From positions 1 to 41,495 of the forward strand of contig SBEK01000009.1 in the NCBI GenBank assembly GCA_009668925.1: 41,495 bases of DNA, in the 5' to 3' direction. A program made the translations under genes and the position numbers. This stretch comes from Deltaproteobacteria bacterium (GTDB lineage Bacteria; Desulfobacterota; Syntrophia; Syntrophales; Smithellaceae). Positions 8,572 through 16,658 of the stretch are shown here, piece by piece (the first letter of the stretch is position 1; every line of letters starts with the position of its first letter). The notes below the pieces were generated by a model. That model did not search any database. It was not told where the DNA came from and saw only the letters and a list, made by a program, of their open reading frames with translations.

Positions 8572-10098
8572 TTAAATTGACCCTTCGGCGGCAAGCCGGA
8601 TGAAGAAGACGCTCCCCTGGCCCGCGATAGACTTGACCCGGATGGATCCCCCGTGCTCTTTGATGATCTTCTGACAGATGGCCAGCCCCAGACCCACGCC
8701 CCGCTCTTTGGTTGTATAAAAAGGTTTGAAGATGTTCTTGATATCGTCCGGGCTGATGCCCGTGCCGGTGTCCCGGATGGCAATGCCGACGGCCAGGCCG
8801 GCGCTGGACTCGATTTTGGAGGTTCGGAAGGTCAGGCTGCCGCCCTCGGGCATCGCCTCGATGGCGTTCAAGGCGATATTGATCATCACCTGGATCATTT
8901 TTTGTTCATCCACCTTGACCGGGGGCAGTCCCTCCTGCAGTTCGCGGGAAATAGTAATCTTGTCGGACAACCGGTTGGCCGAGATGATGGCAATGGCTTT
9001 GAGGATAACGGCATTGATGTCCTGGGCCTGGACTTTGCCGCTCCCCGGCCGGGCATATTCCAGAAACTGGCTCACAACCGCATTGAGCCGGTTGACTTCC
9101 TCGATAATCACGTTCAAAAGCTGGTTTTGCTCCGGGGTTGCGGCTTCGGACTGAAGATACTGCGCGGCCCCCTTGATGGAACCGAGAGGATTACGGATTT
9201 CATGCGCGAAAACGGGCGCCATTTCCGCAAGCAGCAGGGCTTTCTCTCTTTCCAGCTTTTCATCAAATTCATACAGAGACGTAAAGACGTCCTTGCTGTC
9301 CGGATAAAGAAAGCTGAACATTTTCTTCAGAATCATCTTGATCGGCGTGACGGAAATGACGATCAGGAACGACGTCATGATGACACTGGGAAAAGAGGGA
9401 AGGCTGGAACTGAAAAAGAAGGCGACGAAGTAAAAGATAACGGCGCCGGTCAGCGTGCTGATGAAGATGACCAGAGCCCGGGCGAAAAAATCATGCAATT
9501 CGGAGAGCTGGGGATACGCGATAATGAGCAGAAGGAAATAGAGCAGAGCCGCGAGTACCAAACCGCTTATGGGAGGAACACCGTAGCCCAGATAGCCCAG
9601 GATATCGGCGCCGCAGATGAGCGCCGCGGTCGGACAGGCGATCAGCAGATAACGCAGCCGCCGCTTTTCCGCGCCGGGCAATAGTTTATTGACGTGCCTG
9701 AGCAATGCAAAATAGCAGATCACGAGGACGGCAATGACATAGATGATCAGTGCGGCGTGAAAATAGCGCCATGAGGCGAGAGGCGTGAATTGCATCAGGA
9801 GGCCCGCCGCGCTGATGAAGGCTGTCAGAATAATGGACCCCTGGGACAGATAGGATTTGTTGTGGGTCAGATGCCGGAAAAACCAGACGGCCAGGGGAGC
9901 GATGGTCAGCAGGCCGATATGTTCGGCCTGCATCCAGAAATCCGCCGCGAAAAGGCCTCGCAGAAAGGCCGCCGCCTGCGCGACGAAGATGGCCAGGCAA
10001 AAGGCTGCAAAAGACTTCTGCAGCTCGTCCATTTTCCCCGTGATCAAAAGAGACAGGGCAATCGTGAAGCTGGTTGCCGCCAGTGTAAAGATATCCAT
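8572..10098 (-). CDS. Membrane sensor histidine kinase
   Basis: Inner-membrane sensor kinase, the partner of the NtrC-type regulator just downstream. The N-terminal ~230 residues carry about seven hydrophobic segments with little periplasmic sequence, so the sensor is the membrane domain itself. No PAS domain precedes the kinase core. HisKA holds the phosphoacceptor His about 299 (FAHEIRNPLGS). The ATPase domain shows the N-box (ALNAIEAMPEGG), DTGTGIS, FKPFYTTK and GVGLGLAI. I chose the ATG at 10098 because the hydrophobic segment starts right after it; an in-frame GTG at 10152 would add 18 residues, and neither has a strong ribosome site. The architecture recalls PilS/AtoS-type kinases. The stimulus is unknown. 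Confidence 0.9.
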   Translation of the reverse strand: MDIFTLAATSFTIALSLLITGKMDELQKSFAAFCLAIFVAQAAAFLRGLFAADFWMQAEHIGLLTIAPLAVWFFRHLTHNKSYLSQGSIILTAFISAAGLLMQFTPLASWRYFHAALIIYVIAVLVICYFALLRHVNKLLPGAEKRRLRYLLIACPTAALICGADILGYLGYGVPPISGLVLAALLYFLLLIIAYPQLSELHDFFARALVIFISTLTGAVIFYFVAFFFSSSLPSFPSVIMTSFLIVISVTPIKMILKKMFSFLYPDSKDVFTSLYEFDEKLEREKALLLAEMAPVFAHEIRNPLGSIKGAAQYLQSEAATPEQNQLLNVIIEEVNRLNAVVSQFLEYARPGSGKVQAQDINAVILKAIAIISANRLSDKITISRELQEGLPPVKVDEQKMIQVMINIALNAIEAMPEGGSLTFRTSKIESSAGLAVGIAIRDTGTGISPDDIKNIFKPFYTTKERGVGLGLAICQKIIKEHGGSIRVKSIAGQGSVFFIRLAAEGSI

Positions 10099-10226
10099 AA
10101 TCTTCGCTATCCGCTTTCTCGTACCGGGAAAAGTATATAACGCATGAAGCACAAAAAGCTAAACAAATATTTCTGCCGTCCGGCCTTCTTTTCGGGCGGC
10201 CCCGCGTCGTCCCGTCGGGTGATGTA

Positions 10227-10255
10227 TTGACTTTTGCCGCACCATGATTTAATAG
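10227..10255 (+). promoter_or_regulatory. Sigma-70-type promoter for the deoxyhypusine-synthase-like gene
   Basis: TTGACT at 10227-10232 and TAATAG at 10250-10255 are separated by 17 bases. The start codon lies about 35 bases past the expected transcription start, and the site is in the divergent gap before the gene. Confidence 0.5.
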
Positions 10256-10297
10256 CCACGGCATAGAGAGATAAAATAACAAGGGATCGGTGAGGGT

Positions 10298-11341
10298 ATG
10301 AAGAAGAAGGATTTATTGAAGAAAGCTGTTGAACACATCGACATCAAGGCCATTGATGCCGTGAAAATCGTCGAGGCCATGAAGAAGATGTCTTTTTCCG
10401 CGCGGGATTTGGCCAACGCCGCGGAGATTTACGACCGGATGCTCCGGGAAAAAAAATGCGTGGTGATTCTGACCCTGGCGGGCTCCACCAGCGCCGCGGG
10501 CTGCATGCAGGTCTATGTCGATCTGGTGAAGCATAATATGGTGGACGTGATTGTGGCGACGGGCGCATCCATTGTGGACATGGATTTTTTTGAGGCGCTG
10601 GGCTTCAAGCACTATCAGGGCACGCCGTTTGTGGATGACAAGCTTTTACGCAGCCTTTATATCGACCGGATCTACGACACCTTTATCAGCGAGGACGATT
10701 TGCAGCATTGCGACGGCACCATCAAGAAAATAGCGGATGCCCTCGAACCGCGTCCTTATTCATCGCGGGAATTTATTGCCGAAATGGGCAAATATTTGAC
10801 GAAGAACGCGAAAAAGAAGGATTCGCTGGTTCAGGCGGCTTACGAAAACAATGTCCCCATTTTCTGCCCCGCGTTTTCGGACAGTTCCGCCGGTTTCGGT
10901 CTGGTGCTGCATCAGATCGAGCGGCCCGATGGGCACCTGTCCATCGATTCCGTTCGCGATTTTCGCGAATTGACCGAAATCAAAATCCAGGCGGGCACGA
11001 GCGGCCTGCTGATGATCGGCGGCGGCGTGCCGAAAAACTTTGCCCAGGATACGGTCGTCTGCGCCGAAATTATGGGGTATGACGTGTCCATGCATAAATA
11101 CGCCGTTCAAATCACGGTGGCCGACGTGCGCGACGGCGCGTGTTCCAGTTCGACGCTGAAAGAAGCCAATTCCTGGGGCAAGGTCGACTGCAGCTGCGAA
11201 CAGATGGTGTATGCCGAAGCGACCACCGTGCTGCCGCTTCTGGCTAGTTTTGCCTACCATAAGGGAAGTTGGAAAACCCGCAGGAAATGGGAGCTCGCGA
11301 AAATTTTCGAGGGTGCACCGAAGCGCAGGAAGAGAAAATAA
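10298..11341 (+). CDS. Deoxyhypusine synthase-family protein (bacterial)
   Basis: NAD-dependent aminobutyl-transfer enzyme of the deoxyhypusine synthase superfamily, 347 residues. The active-site segment EANSWGKVD is present with the Lys at position 295, matching the lysine that forms the enzyme-imine intermediate in the eukaryotic enzyme. Glycine-rich pieces typical of the NAD site (LTLAGSTSAAG, VATGASIVD, MIGGGVPKNF) are visible. Bacteria lack eIF5A, the eukaryotic substrate, so the acceptor must differ; bacterial members have been linked to homospermidine or related polyamine formation, and that role is inferred here. The ATG has GGTGAGGG upstream. The gene is monocistronic, bounded by a promoter at 10227 and a strong terminator at 11354. 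Confidence 0.88.
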   Translation: MKKKDLLKKAVEHIDIKAIDAVKIVEAMKKMSFSARDLANAAEIYDRMLREKKCVVILTLAGSTSAAGCMQVYVDLVKHNMVDVIVATGASIVDMDFFEALGFKHYQGTPFVDDKLLRSLYIDRIYDTFISEDDLQHCDGTIKKIADALEPRPYSSREFIAEMGKYLTKNAKKKDSLVQAAYENNVPIFCPAFSDSSAGFGLVLHQIERPDGHLSIDSVRDFRELTEIKIQAGTSGLLMIGGGVPKNFAQDTVVCAEIMGYDVSMHKYAVQITVADVRDGACSSSTLKEANSWGKVDCSCEQMVYAEATTVLPLLASFAYHKGSWKTRRKWELAKIFEGAPKRRKRK

Positions 11342-11353
11342 CCGGAACATAAA

Positions 11354-11388
11354 AAAAGAGGCGGGCTTTAAAGAAACCCGCCTCTTTT
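11354..11388 (+). terminator. Intrinsic terminator after the deoxyhypusine-synthase-like gene
   Basis: A perfect 12-bp inverted repeat (arms 11354-11365 and 11377-11388, core GAGGCGGG) encloses an 11-base loop. The stem ends in TTTT and begins in AAAA, so it could work in both directions. It lies 12 bases after the stop codon. Confidence 0.85.
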
Positions 11389-11449
11389 GCCTTCGGGTCT
11401 GATCGGTCATTTCGCCCCGGCCCCCGAGAAGCAATGAGGCCTATCGAAG

Positions 11450-11815
11450 ATGAAAGCCTATGAACAAATCGGACATCGGCTCCAGCGGGCGCGCGAGGAG
11501 GCGGGAATGAGCCAGGAGGAACTGGCCAGAATCCTGGGCTATACGCAATCGTCGCTATCCAACTATGAACTGGGGAAACGGCGCCTGTATATCACCGACC
11601 TCCAGCGGATAGGTCAGATCCTGGGGAAACCCATCACGTATTTTCTTGATGACGAGATCGAAGATGGCGATGAGCCGACCGATTGGGAAGCGATTCTGCG
11701 GGAACCCTACCTGAAGGACATCCTCTGCGAATCCCGTGATTTGAAATCGGCCCAGCGCAAGACCATTCTGGATTACATCCTCTGGCAAAAAAGCAAGAAA
11801 GGAGGCGTCGAATGA
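11450..11815 (+). CDS. XRE-family helix-turn-helix regulator
   Basis: Small DNA-binding regulator of 121 residues. A Cro/C1-type helix-turn-helix covers residues ~7-62, with the recognition region SQEELARILGYTQSSLSNYE and the following GKRRL. The C-terminal ~50 residues are helical and acidic, without a known ligand fold that I recognise. Its stop overlaps the start of the acyl-CoA dehydrogenase gene by 4 bases (ATGA, 11812-11815), so the two are translationally coupled. The context suggests control of this acyl-CoA gene group, perhaps including itself; that is inference. Confidence 0.88.
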   Translation: MKAYEQIGHRLQRAREEAGMSQEELARILGYTQSSLSNYELGKRRLYITDLQRIGQILGKPITYFLDDEIEDGDEPTDWEAILREPYLKDILCESRDLKSAQRKTILDYILWQKSKKGGVE

Positions 11816-12954
11816 TTTCCTTCGAACCCACTGAACAGCAGCTGGCCCTGCAGGCGCGCTTTCAGCGCCTGGCGATGGAACGGCTGCAGCCCCGGTCTTT
11901 GATGATTGACGCCGCCGCGCCGGCCGGTGTTGATCCCGATAATCGGGCCGTCATTGCCGGGGAGAACCTCAATGCCTTCCTCATTCCCGAGGAATACGGC
12001 GGCGCGCCGCTCGACCGGATGAGCCTGGCCATCCTCTTCGAAGAGCTGGGCGCGGGATGCGCCGGTTTTGCAGCGGTTTACGCGCAGACGTTTCACAGCA
12101 TCGCGGCTCTGCTGATCGGCGGTTCCGAAGAACAGAAAAAGACTTTTTTCCCGCTCCTTCTTCCGCCGGGAGGTCATGTCGCGGGCTTTTGCGTCACCGA
12201 GGAAAAAAGCGGTTCCAATACATCGTCATTCTCGACGTCATTTGCCCGGAAGGCGGACTCCTTTATCGTGAACGGTGAAAAGAATCCCGTCATCAATGCG
12301 GGACAGGGCCGGTTTTACGTCGTTTGGGCCAACGAGGAGGGCACGAAGAACCGTGCCGGAATCAGCACATTTCTGATCCCCGAAAAGACGGCCGGCCTCC
12401 GTTTCGGCGCCTATCACGACAAACCGGGTTTCCGTGCGGCGCCGACGGCCACCGTTCATTTCGAGAATGTTCGACTGCCGCAGGAAAATAGGATCGGCCC
12501 CGCCGGAAGCGGCTATCTTCTGCTCATGCAGATTCTCGACTGGGGGCGCGCGATCAGCGCCGCTATTGCCGTCGGGCTGGCCCGCACGGCCATCGAGGAA
12601 ATCGTCCGTTTCGCGAAACAGCGCATCATTATGAGACGCCCGATCATCAAGAATCAGAGCATCGCCTTTCTTCTGGCCGAGCTGGTCACGGAGCTGGAAG
12701 CGGCCCGGGCCCTGGTCTGGCGGGCCTGCCGGCTCATCGAACTGGGCAGAGACCATACGGTCGCGTCCTCCATGGCCAAACTTTACGCGAGCGAACTGGC
12801 CGTAAAAGCCACAACGGAGGGCATGCTGATTCTCGGTCAGATGGGCTACCGGCGGCCGTCGCTCATGGACAAAATCCGTAGAGACGCCGAAGCATTCCGG
12901 ATCGCCGAAGGAACAAGCCATGTCCAGAAACTGATCATTTCAGGTCAGTTGTAA
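11812..12954 (+). CDS. Acyl-CoA dehydrogenase
   Basis: FAD enzyme that forms a 2,3-enoyl-CoA, passing electrons to electron-transfer flavoprotein. It is 380 residues, the usual length. Family marks include FCVTEEKSGSNT at the FAD/substrate region, FENVRLP, and the C-terminal AEGTSHVQK containing the catalytic base Glu366 in the short/medium-chain position. The segment that usually reads RxQFG is replaced by IMRRPI, so this is a divergent member. The start is fixed by an AAAGGAGG ribosome site inside the regulator gene. Substrate unknown; the ligase and second dehydrogenase downstream suggest degradation of a carboxylic acid. Confidence 0.9.
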   Translation: MISFEPTEQQLALQARFQRLAMERLQPRSLMIDAAAPAGVDPDNRAVIAGENLNAFLIPEEYGGAPLDRMSLAILFEELGAGCAGFAAVYAQTFHSIAALLIGGSEEQKKTFFPLLLPPGGHVAGFCVTEEKSGSNTSSFSTSFARKADSFIVNGEKNPVINAGQGRFYVVWANEEGTKNRAGISTFLIPEKTAGLRFGAYHDKPGFRAAPTATVHFENVRLPQENRIGPAGSGYLLLMQILDWGRAISAAIAVGLARTAIEEIVRFAKQRIIMRRPIIKNQSIAFLLAELVTELEAARALVWRACRLIELGRDHTVASSMAKLYASELAVKATTEGMLILGQMGYRRPSLMDKIRRDAEAFRIAEGTSHVQKLIISGQL

Positions 12955-13224
12955 TCGCGGTCCGCTCCGCAAATAGTCCTTGATAAAATAACAAATTGTG
13001 ATAATCAAATACGACAAATAGTCATAAAAGGATGCTGCATGCGTTTTGCAGAAACCCTTTTTGGCGTCTTTTGGCGACGATTTGCCATAACGTCTCACAA
13101 CAACTGCCTGCTTGGTTACGATGATCAGCGAATCATTAAAGATCGGGAATGAGATGCAAGGCCTGCCTCACGGATATCCGGTGCAGAAGGCCCGGCACAA
13201 TAAACGAACTTAAGGAGGGCGCTT

Positions 13225-14733
13225 ATGAATCTGGTTGAATTGTTGGACAGCACGGCAAGAAAAAATCCGAATCGGGACTGTCTTCGTTACATGGGGAAAG
13301 GGTACACGTATGCCTTTATCCTCGATGCGGCGCAAAGGGCCGCCGCATTGTTCCAACAATGGGGGCTGAAGAAAGACGACAAGGTTGCCATCATGAGTCT
13401 CAATACACCGAGCTTTGTCATTGCCTTCTATGGGGTCCTGAAAGCGGGCGGCGTGGTCGTACCCATCAACCACAAACTGATGGGACCGGAAGTGCAGTAT
13501 ATTTTGGAACACAGTGAGCCGAAGCTCTTCCTCTTTGACGGCGCTCTGGCAGGCGTTGCCGGAAAGATCACCGATCGCAAGGCGCGCTTCCTTTCCCTGG
13601 ACAGCCCCGCGGAAGGGTTTGAGCAACTGGACCTTCTTCTGGATCGGGCGCCGGCCTTCAGCCCCGTCGCTATTTCCGATGAAGATTTCGCGGAAATTCT
13701 TTATACGTCGGGAACAACCGGAAAACCGAAAGGCTGCCTCCATACCCATCGCAGCGTGATCATGAGCGGCATCACCGGCGCCATCACCATGAAATTCGAC
13801 GAGGACGACCGCCTGCTCATGGCGATGCCCATCTGGCACTCATCACCGCTCAACAATTGGTTCATGGCGGCCCAGTATGTGGGATGCACAACGGTCATGA
13901 TTCGCGAATATCATCCCCTGCATTTTCTTCAGGCCATCCAGAACGAAAAATGCACGATCTATTTCGGCGCGCCCATTTCTTATATCATGCCCGTCCAGAT
14001 GATTCCCAATTTCGACAGCTACGACATTTCGTCGATGCGCGCCTGGATCTACGGCGGCGGCCCGATCGCCGCCGATACGGTCCGCATGCTCATGGCGAAA
14101 TACAAGAGCAGCCTTTTTTACCAGGTATACGGCATGACGGAATCGGGGCCGACGGGCACGACGCTCCTGCCGAAGGATCAGGTGCGCAAGGCCGGCTCCA
14201 TCGGCCGCAGCGGACTTCCCGGCTGCGACGTGAAGGTCATGAAATCCGAGACCCAGACGGCGGACCCCGGGGAGGCGGGCGAAATATGGCTCAGGGCCGA
14301 CAGCATGATGAAAGGGTATTTCAAGAACCCGGAAGCCACGGCGGAAGCGTTTACCGGCGTCTGGTACCGGACGGGAGATGTGGCCCGCCTGGACGAAGAC
14401 GGTTATCTGTTTATCGTCGACCGGACGAAAGACATGATCGTCACGGGCGGCGAAAACGTTTACTCCAAAGAAGTCGAAGACGCGATCGCCACCCATCCGG
14501 ACGTGATGGAATCCGCCGTAATCGCCGTGCCTCATCCGGAATGGGGGGAAACCGTCGCGGCCATCGTTGTTCCGGCCAAGGAGAAAACCCTGACCGGCGA
14601 AGCACTGGCGGCGTTTCTTGCGGAGAAGCTGGCCAAATATAAAATTCCCCGGGCGTTCCGTTTTGTGGAATCGCTGCCGCACACGCCATCGGGGAAGATC
14701 ATGAAATACAAGCTGCGGGAAGAGTACAAGTAA
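13225..14733 (+). CDS. Acyl-CoA synthetase (AMP-forming ligase)
   Basis: Class I adenylate-forming enzyme, expected to activate a carboxylic acid with ATP and CoA through an acyl-AMP. Motifs: P-loop-like YTSGTTGKPKG at 160-170, GMTESGPTG, YRTGD with VDRTKDMIVTGGENVYSKEVE, and the C-terminal PSGK with catalytic Lys491. Its 502 residues are typical of medium-chain or aromatic-acid ligases. A strong ribosome site (AAGGAGGG) precedes the ATG. The 270 bases upstream contain no gene; an extended -10-like TGTGATAAT near 12997-13005 might be a promoter. With the second acyl-CoA dehydrogenase 34 bases downstream it forms a likely activation-plus-first-oxidation pair. The substrate cannot be read from sequence. 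Confidence 0.92.
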   Translation: MNLVELLDSTARKNPNRDCLRYMGKGYTYAFILDAAQRAAALFQQWGLKKDDKVAIMSLNTPSFVIAFYGVLKAGGVVVPINHKLMGPEVQYILEHSEPKLFLFDGALAGVAGKITDRKARFLSLDSPAEGFEQLDLLLDRAPAFSPVAISDEDFAEILYTSGTTGKPKGCLHTHRSVIMSGITGAITMKFDEDDRLLMAMPIWHSSPLNNWFMAAQYVGCTTVMIREYHPLHFLQAIQNEKCTIYFGAPISYIMPVQMIPNFDSYDISSMRAWIYGGGPIAADTVRMLMAKYKSSLFYQVYGMTESGPTGTTLLPKDQVRKAGSIGRSGLPGCDVKVMKSETQTADPGEAGEIWLRADSMMKGYFKNPEATAEAFTGVWYRTGDVARLDEDGYLFIVDRTKDMIVTGGENVYSKEVEDAIATHPDVMESAVIAVPHPEWGETVAAIVVPAKEKTLTGEALAAFLAEKLAKYKIPRAFRFVESLPHTPSGKIMKYKLREEYK

Positions 14734-14767
14734 AAAAATACACGGAAACCGGAAAGGAAATAGAGTC

Positions 14768-16018
14768 ATGTTTGATTATCTTTTGTCGAAAGAACAAATA
14801 AAAATCAGGGACGAGGCGCGAGATCTCGTCAAATCCATCCCCCGTCAGATGATCCTGGATATGGACGCGGACATCATCAAGTTTCCCAAAGAATTCCTCC
14901 GCGAAGCCGGAAGGCGGAATCTTCTGGGATGCCGGTACCCGAAGCAGTGGGGCGGCCGGGGCATGGACTGGGTGACGACGTGCCTGCTCGTGGAGGAAAT
15001 CGGGGTCCTGGGCTACGAATTTGCCTGCGTCTACGGCGTGGGCGCCGAACTGGTCTGCGACGCGATCATCCTTCACGGCACGGACGAGCAAAAAGAAAAA
15101 TATGTCAAACCCCTTCTGCGTGGCGACATGTTCGCGGCGGAATGCCTGACGGAACCCCGGGGCGGTTCCGATTTCTTCGGCGCGACAACGAAAGCCGAAG
15201 ACATGGGAGATTACTTCCTCATCAACGGGCAAAAGCGCTTCATCGTCGGCGGCGAAGGAGCGGATTTTTTCCTTCTTTACGCAAAAACGGATTTCGATCC
15301 CAAAACGAAACCACAGAAGTCCATCACCGCGTTCATCGTTGACCGCGGGCCGGGCGTCGAAACAAAATATCTCTACGGCCTGATGGGGTGCCGGGGCGGC
15401 GGCACGGCGCGCCTCGTCTTCAAAGACGCCAAAGTGCCGAAAGCCAATGTCGTCGGGAAAGTCAATGGCGCCTACGACGTCTTCAACACGATGATGATCC
15501 CGGAGCGGCTCGGCACGGCGGCCATGACCATCGGCGCCGCCCGGCCCGCCCTGGAGGTGGCCACGAACTACACATCCCGGAGAAAGGCCTTCGGTCAGGT
15601 GATTGCCCAGTTCGAAGGCGTCAGCTTTCAGATTGCCGAGGCGGTGATGCTCCTGGATGCGGCCCGCTCGATGGCCTATGTGACGGCCCGGGCCGTGGAC
15701 GGCGGCGTGGACCAAAACCGCATCCGGCGCATGGTGTCCGAATCCAAGAAATTCATCACTGAAGCCTGCCAGAAGGTCGTTCACAACGCCATGCAGGTCT
15801 GCGGCGGAATCGGCTACACGAATATTTTGCCCATCGAGCGTATCCACCGCGACATCCGGCTCGCCTCCATCTGGACCGGAACCAGCGAGGTTATGTCCAT
15901 GATCACCGCCCATGAATGGTATCGGGAGTATTTCCTGGCCAAGGCTGCCGGGTTGACCCGGGACAGCGAGCAAGACGCAATCGAAGCGGAGGCCGCGGAC
16001 GAAATCATCTATGAATGA
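14768..16018 (+). CDS. Acyl-CoA dehydrogenase with isovaleryl-type catalytic glutamate
   Basis: FAD acyl-CoA dehydrogenase of 416 residues. Visible marks are CLTEPRGGSDFF, the RKAFGQ segment and QVCGGIGYT. The usual C-terminal base (Glu in YEGT) is Thr370 in SIWTGTSEV. A Glu is present instead at 246 (IPERLGTAA), the place used by isovaleryl-CoA and long-chain acyl-CoA dehydrogenases, so the enzyme is probably active with the base relocated. The C-terminus runs ~30 residues past the standard end and is acidic. It lies directly after the acyl-CoA ligase gene and probably oxidises that enzyme's product. A branched or cyclic acyl-CoA would fit the active-site type, but this is inference. Confidence 0.9.
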   Translation: MFDYLLSKEQIKIRDEARDLVKSIPRQMILDMDADIIKFPKEFLREAGRRNLLGCRYPKQWGGRGMDWVTTCLLVEEIGVLGYEFACVYGVGAELVCDAIILHGTDEQKEKYVKPLLRGDMFAAECLTEPRGGSDFFGATTKAEDMGDYFLINGQKRFIVGGEGADFFLLYAKTDFDPKTKPQKSITAFIVDRGPGVETKYLYGLMGCRGGGTARLVFKDAKVPKANVVGKVNGAYDVFNTMMIPERLGTAAMTIGAARPALEVATNYTSRRKAFGQVIAQFEGVSFQIAEAVMLLDAARSMAYVTARAVDGGVDQNRIRRMVSESKKFITEACQKVVHNAMQVCGGIGYTNILPIERIHRDIRLASIWTGTSEVMSMITAHEWYREYFLAKAAGLTRDSEQDAIEAEAADEIIYE

Positions 16019-16233
16019 CGGCACAAGGACGGGAGCGCCGCCCGCCGGACGCTCCCGTCCTTCTGTTCAATGAACCTTTTCTTATTGGTCACGTTTCTTT
16101 CAACGCATCGGACGGCTGACTGTGCCGGTATTTCCGTATGAGTGACGGATGATTCTGAAGGTTCTGTGCCTCCGGAGTAATCGGATAATCGTATCATCGT
16201 ATCATAAAGAACGACCTTTCCTTACGACATAAC

Positions 16234-16260
16234 AAAAAACCCGCCATTTTTAGCGGGTTT
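16234..16260 (-). terminator. Terminator of the tRNA-Ala gene
   Basis: On the minus strand an 8-bp stem AAACCCGC/GCGGGTTT with an 8-base loop runs into a T tract. It lies about 35 bases beyond the tRNA 3' end, which supports a single-gene transcript. Confidence 0.75.
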
Positions 16261-16293
16261 CCGGACTTCTATGGATTGTATTGAATTAGGTTC

Positions 16294-16369
16294 TGGTGGA
16301 GATGAGGGGGATCGAACCCCTGGCCTCGGCGTTGCGAACGCCGCGCTCTCCCAGCTGAGCTACATCCCC
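16294..16369 (-). tRNA. tRNA-Ala, anticodon CGC
   Basis: A 76-base cloverleaf including an encoded 3' CCA. The acceptor stem GGGGATG pairs with CATCTCC and contains the G3-U70 wobble that identifies alanine tRNAs. The D arm is GCTC/GAGC. The anticodon stem CGGCG/CGCCG closes the loop TTCGCAA, with anticodon CGC at 16334-16336, reading GCG codons. The T arm is AGGGG-TTCGATC-CCCCT. It has its own promoter (16393-16421) and terminator (16234-16260) and is transcribed opposite to the flanking protein genes. Confidence 0.96.
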
Positions 16370-16392
16370 AACCGTCTCAAAAAAACGCCGCG

Positions 16393-16421
16393 AGCATATC
16401 TATACTTTGCCAACGTGTCAA
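16393..16421 (-). promoter_or_regulatory. Sigma-70-type promoter of tRNA-Ala
   Basis: On the minus strand TTGACA (16416-16421) and TATGCT (16393-16398) are 17 bases apart, placed about 24 bases before the mature tRNA 5' end. Confidence 0.6.
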
Positions 16422-16525
16422 GAATTAGTTGCCTCCTTTATCTTCCCCCGTCGGTAACATTTTATTTGAGGCAATAAGCGGTGGCCGCTTTTGGTGATCG
16501 GCGACACTGGCCCGCCAAACTTGTC

Positions 16526-16555
16526 TTGACAAAACTGGCCCGATTTCCCTATACT
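16526..16555 (+). promoter_or_regulatory. Sigma-70-type promoter of the pilT-pilU operon
   Basis: TTGACA at 16526-16531 and TATACT at 16550-16555 with an 18-base spacer. It leaves a leader of about 97 bases before pilT, in which I see no recognised riboswitch. The rest of the gap 16370-16658 holds no gene. Confidence 0.65.
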
Positions 16556-16658
16556 TCAAGCACATGTAGTCATCATCGACATTCTGGCGCAGCCGCGGTT
16601 TAATAATCCGGATGAGACGACCGATACATAAACAAATTTATATTCACGGGAGCATTTC

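Noticed and set aside
12955..13224. Possible regulator site (TGATAATCA dyad) in the gap before the ligase
   Set aside because: The dyad is short and does not fit an FNR/CRP spacing; kept only as a possible extended -10.
14699..16024. 441-codon minus-strand frame
   Set aside because: It lies antisense to the acyl-CoA dehydrogenase, is rich in His, Gly and Arg, and shows no family motif; an effect of GC-rich codon use.
16271..16477. 68-codon frame on the plus strand
   Set aside because: It runs through the complement of tRNA-Ala; its product is the familiar spurious translation of a tRNA gene.
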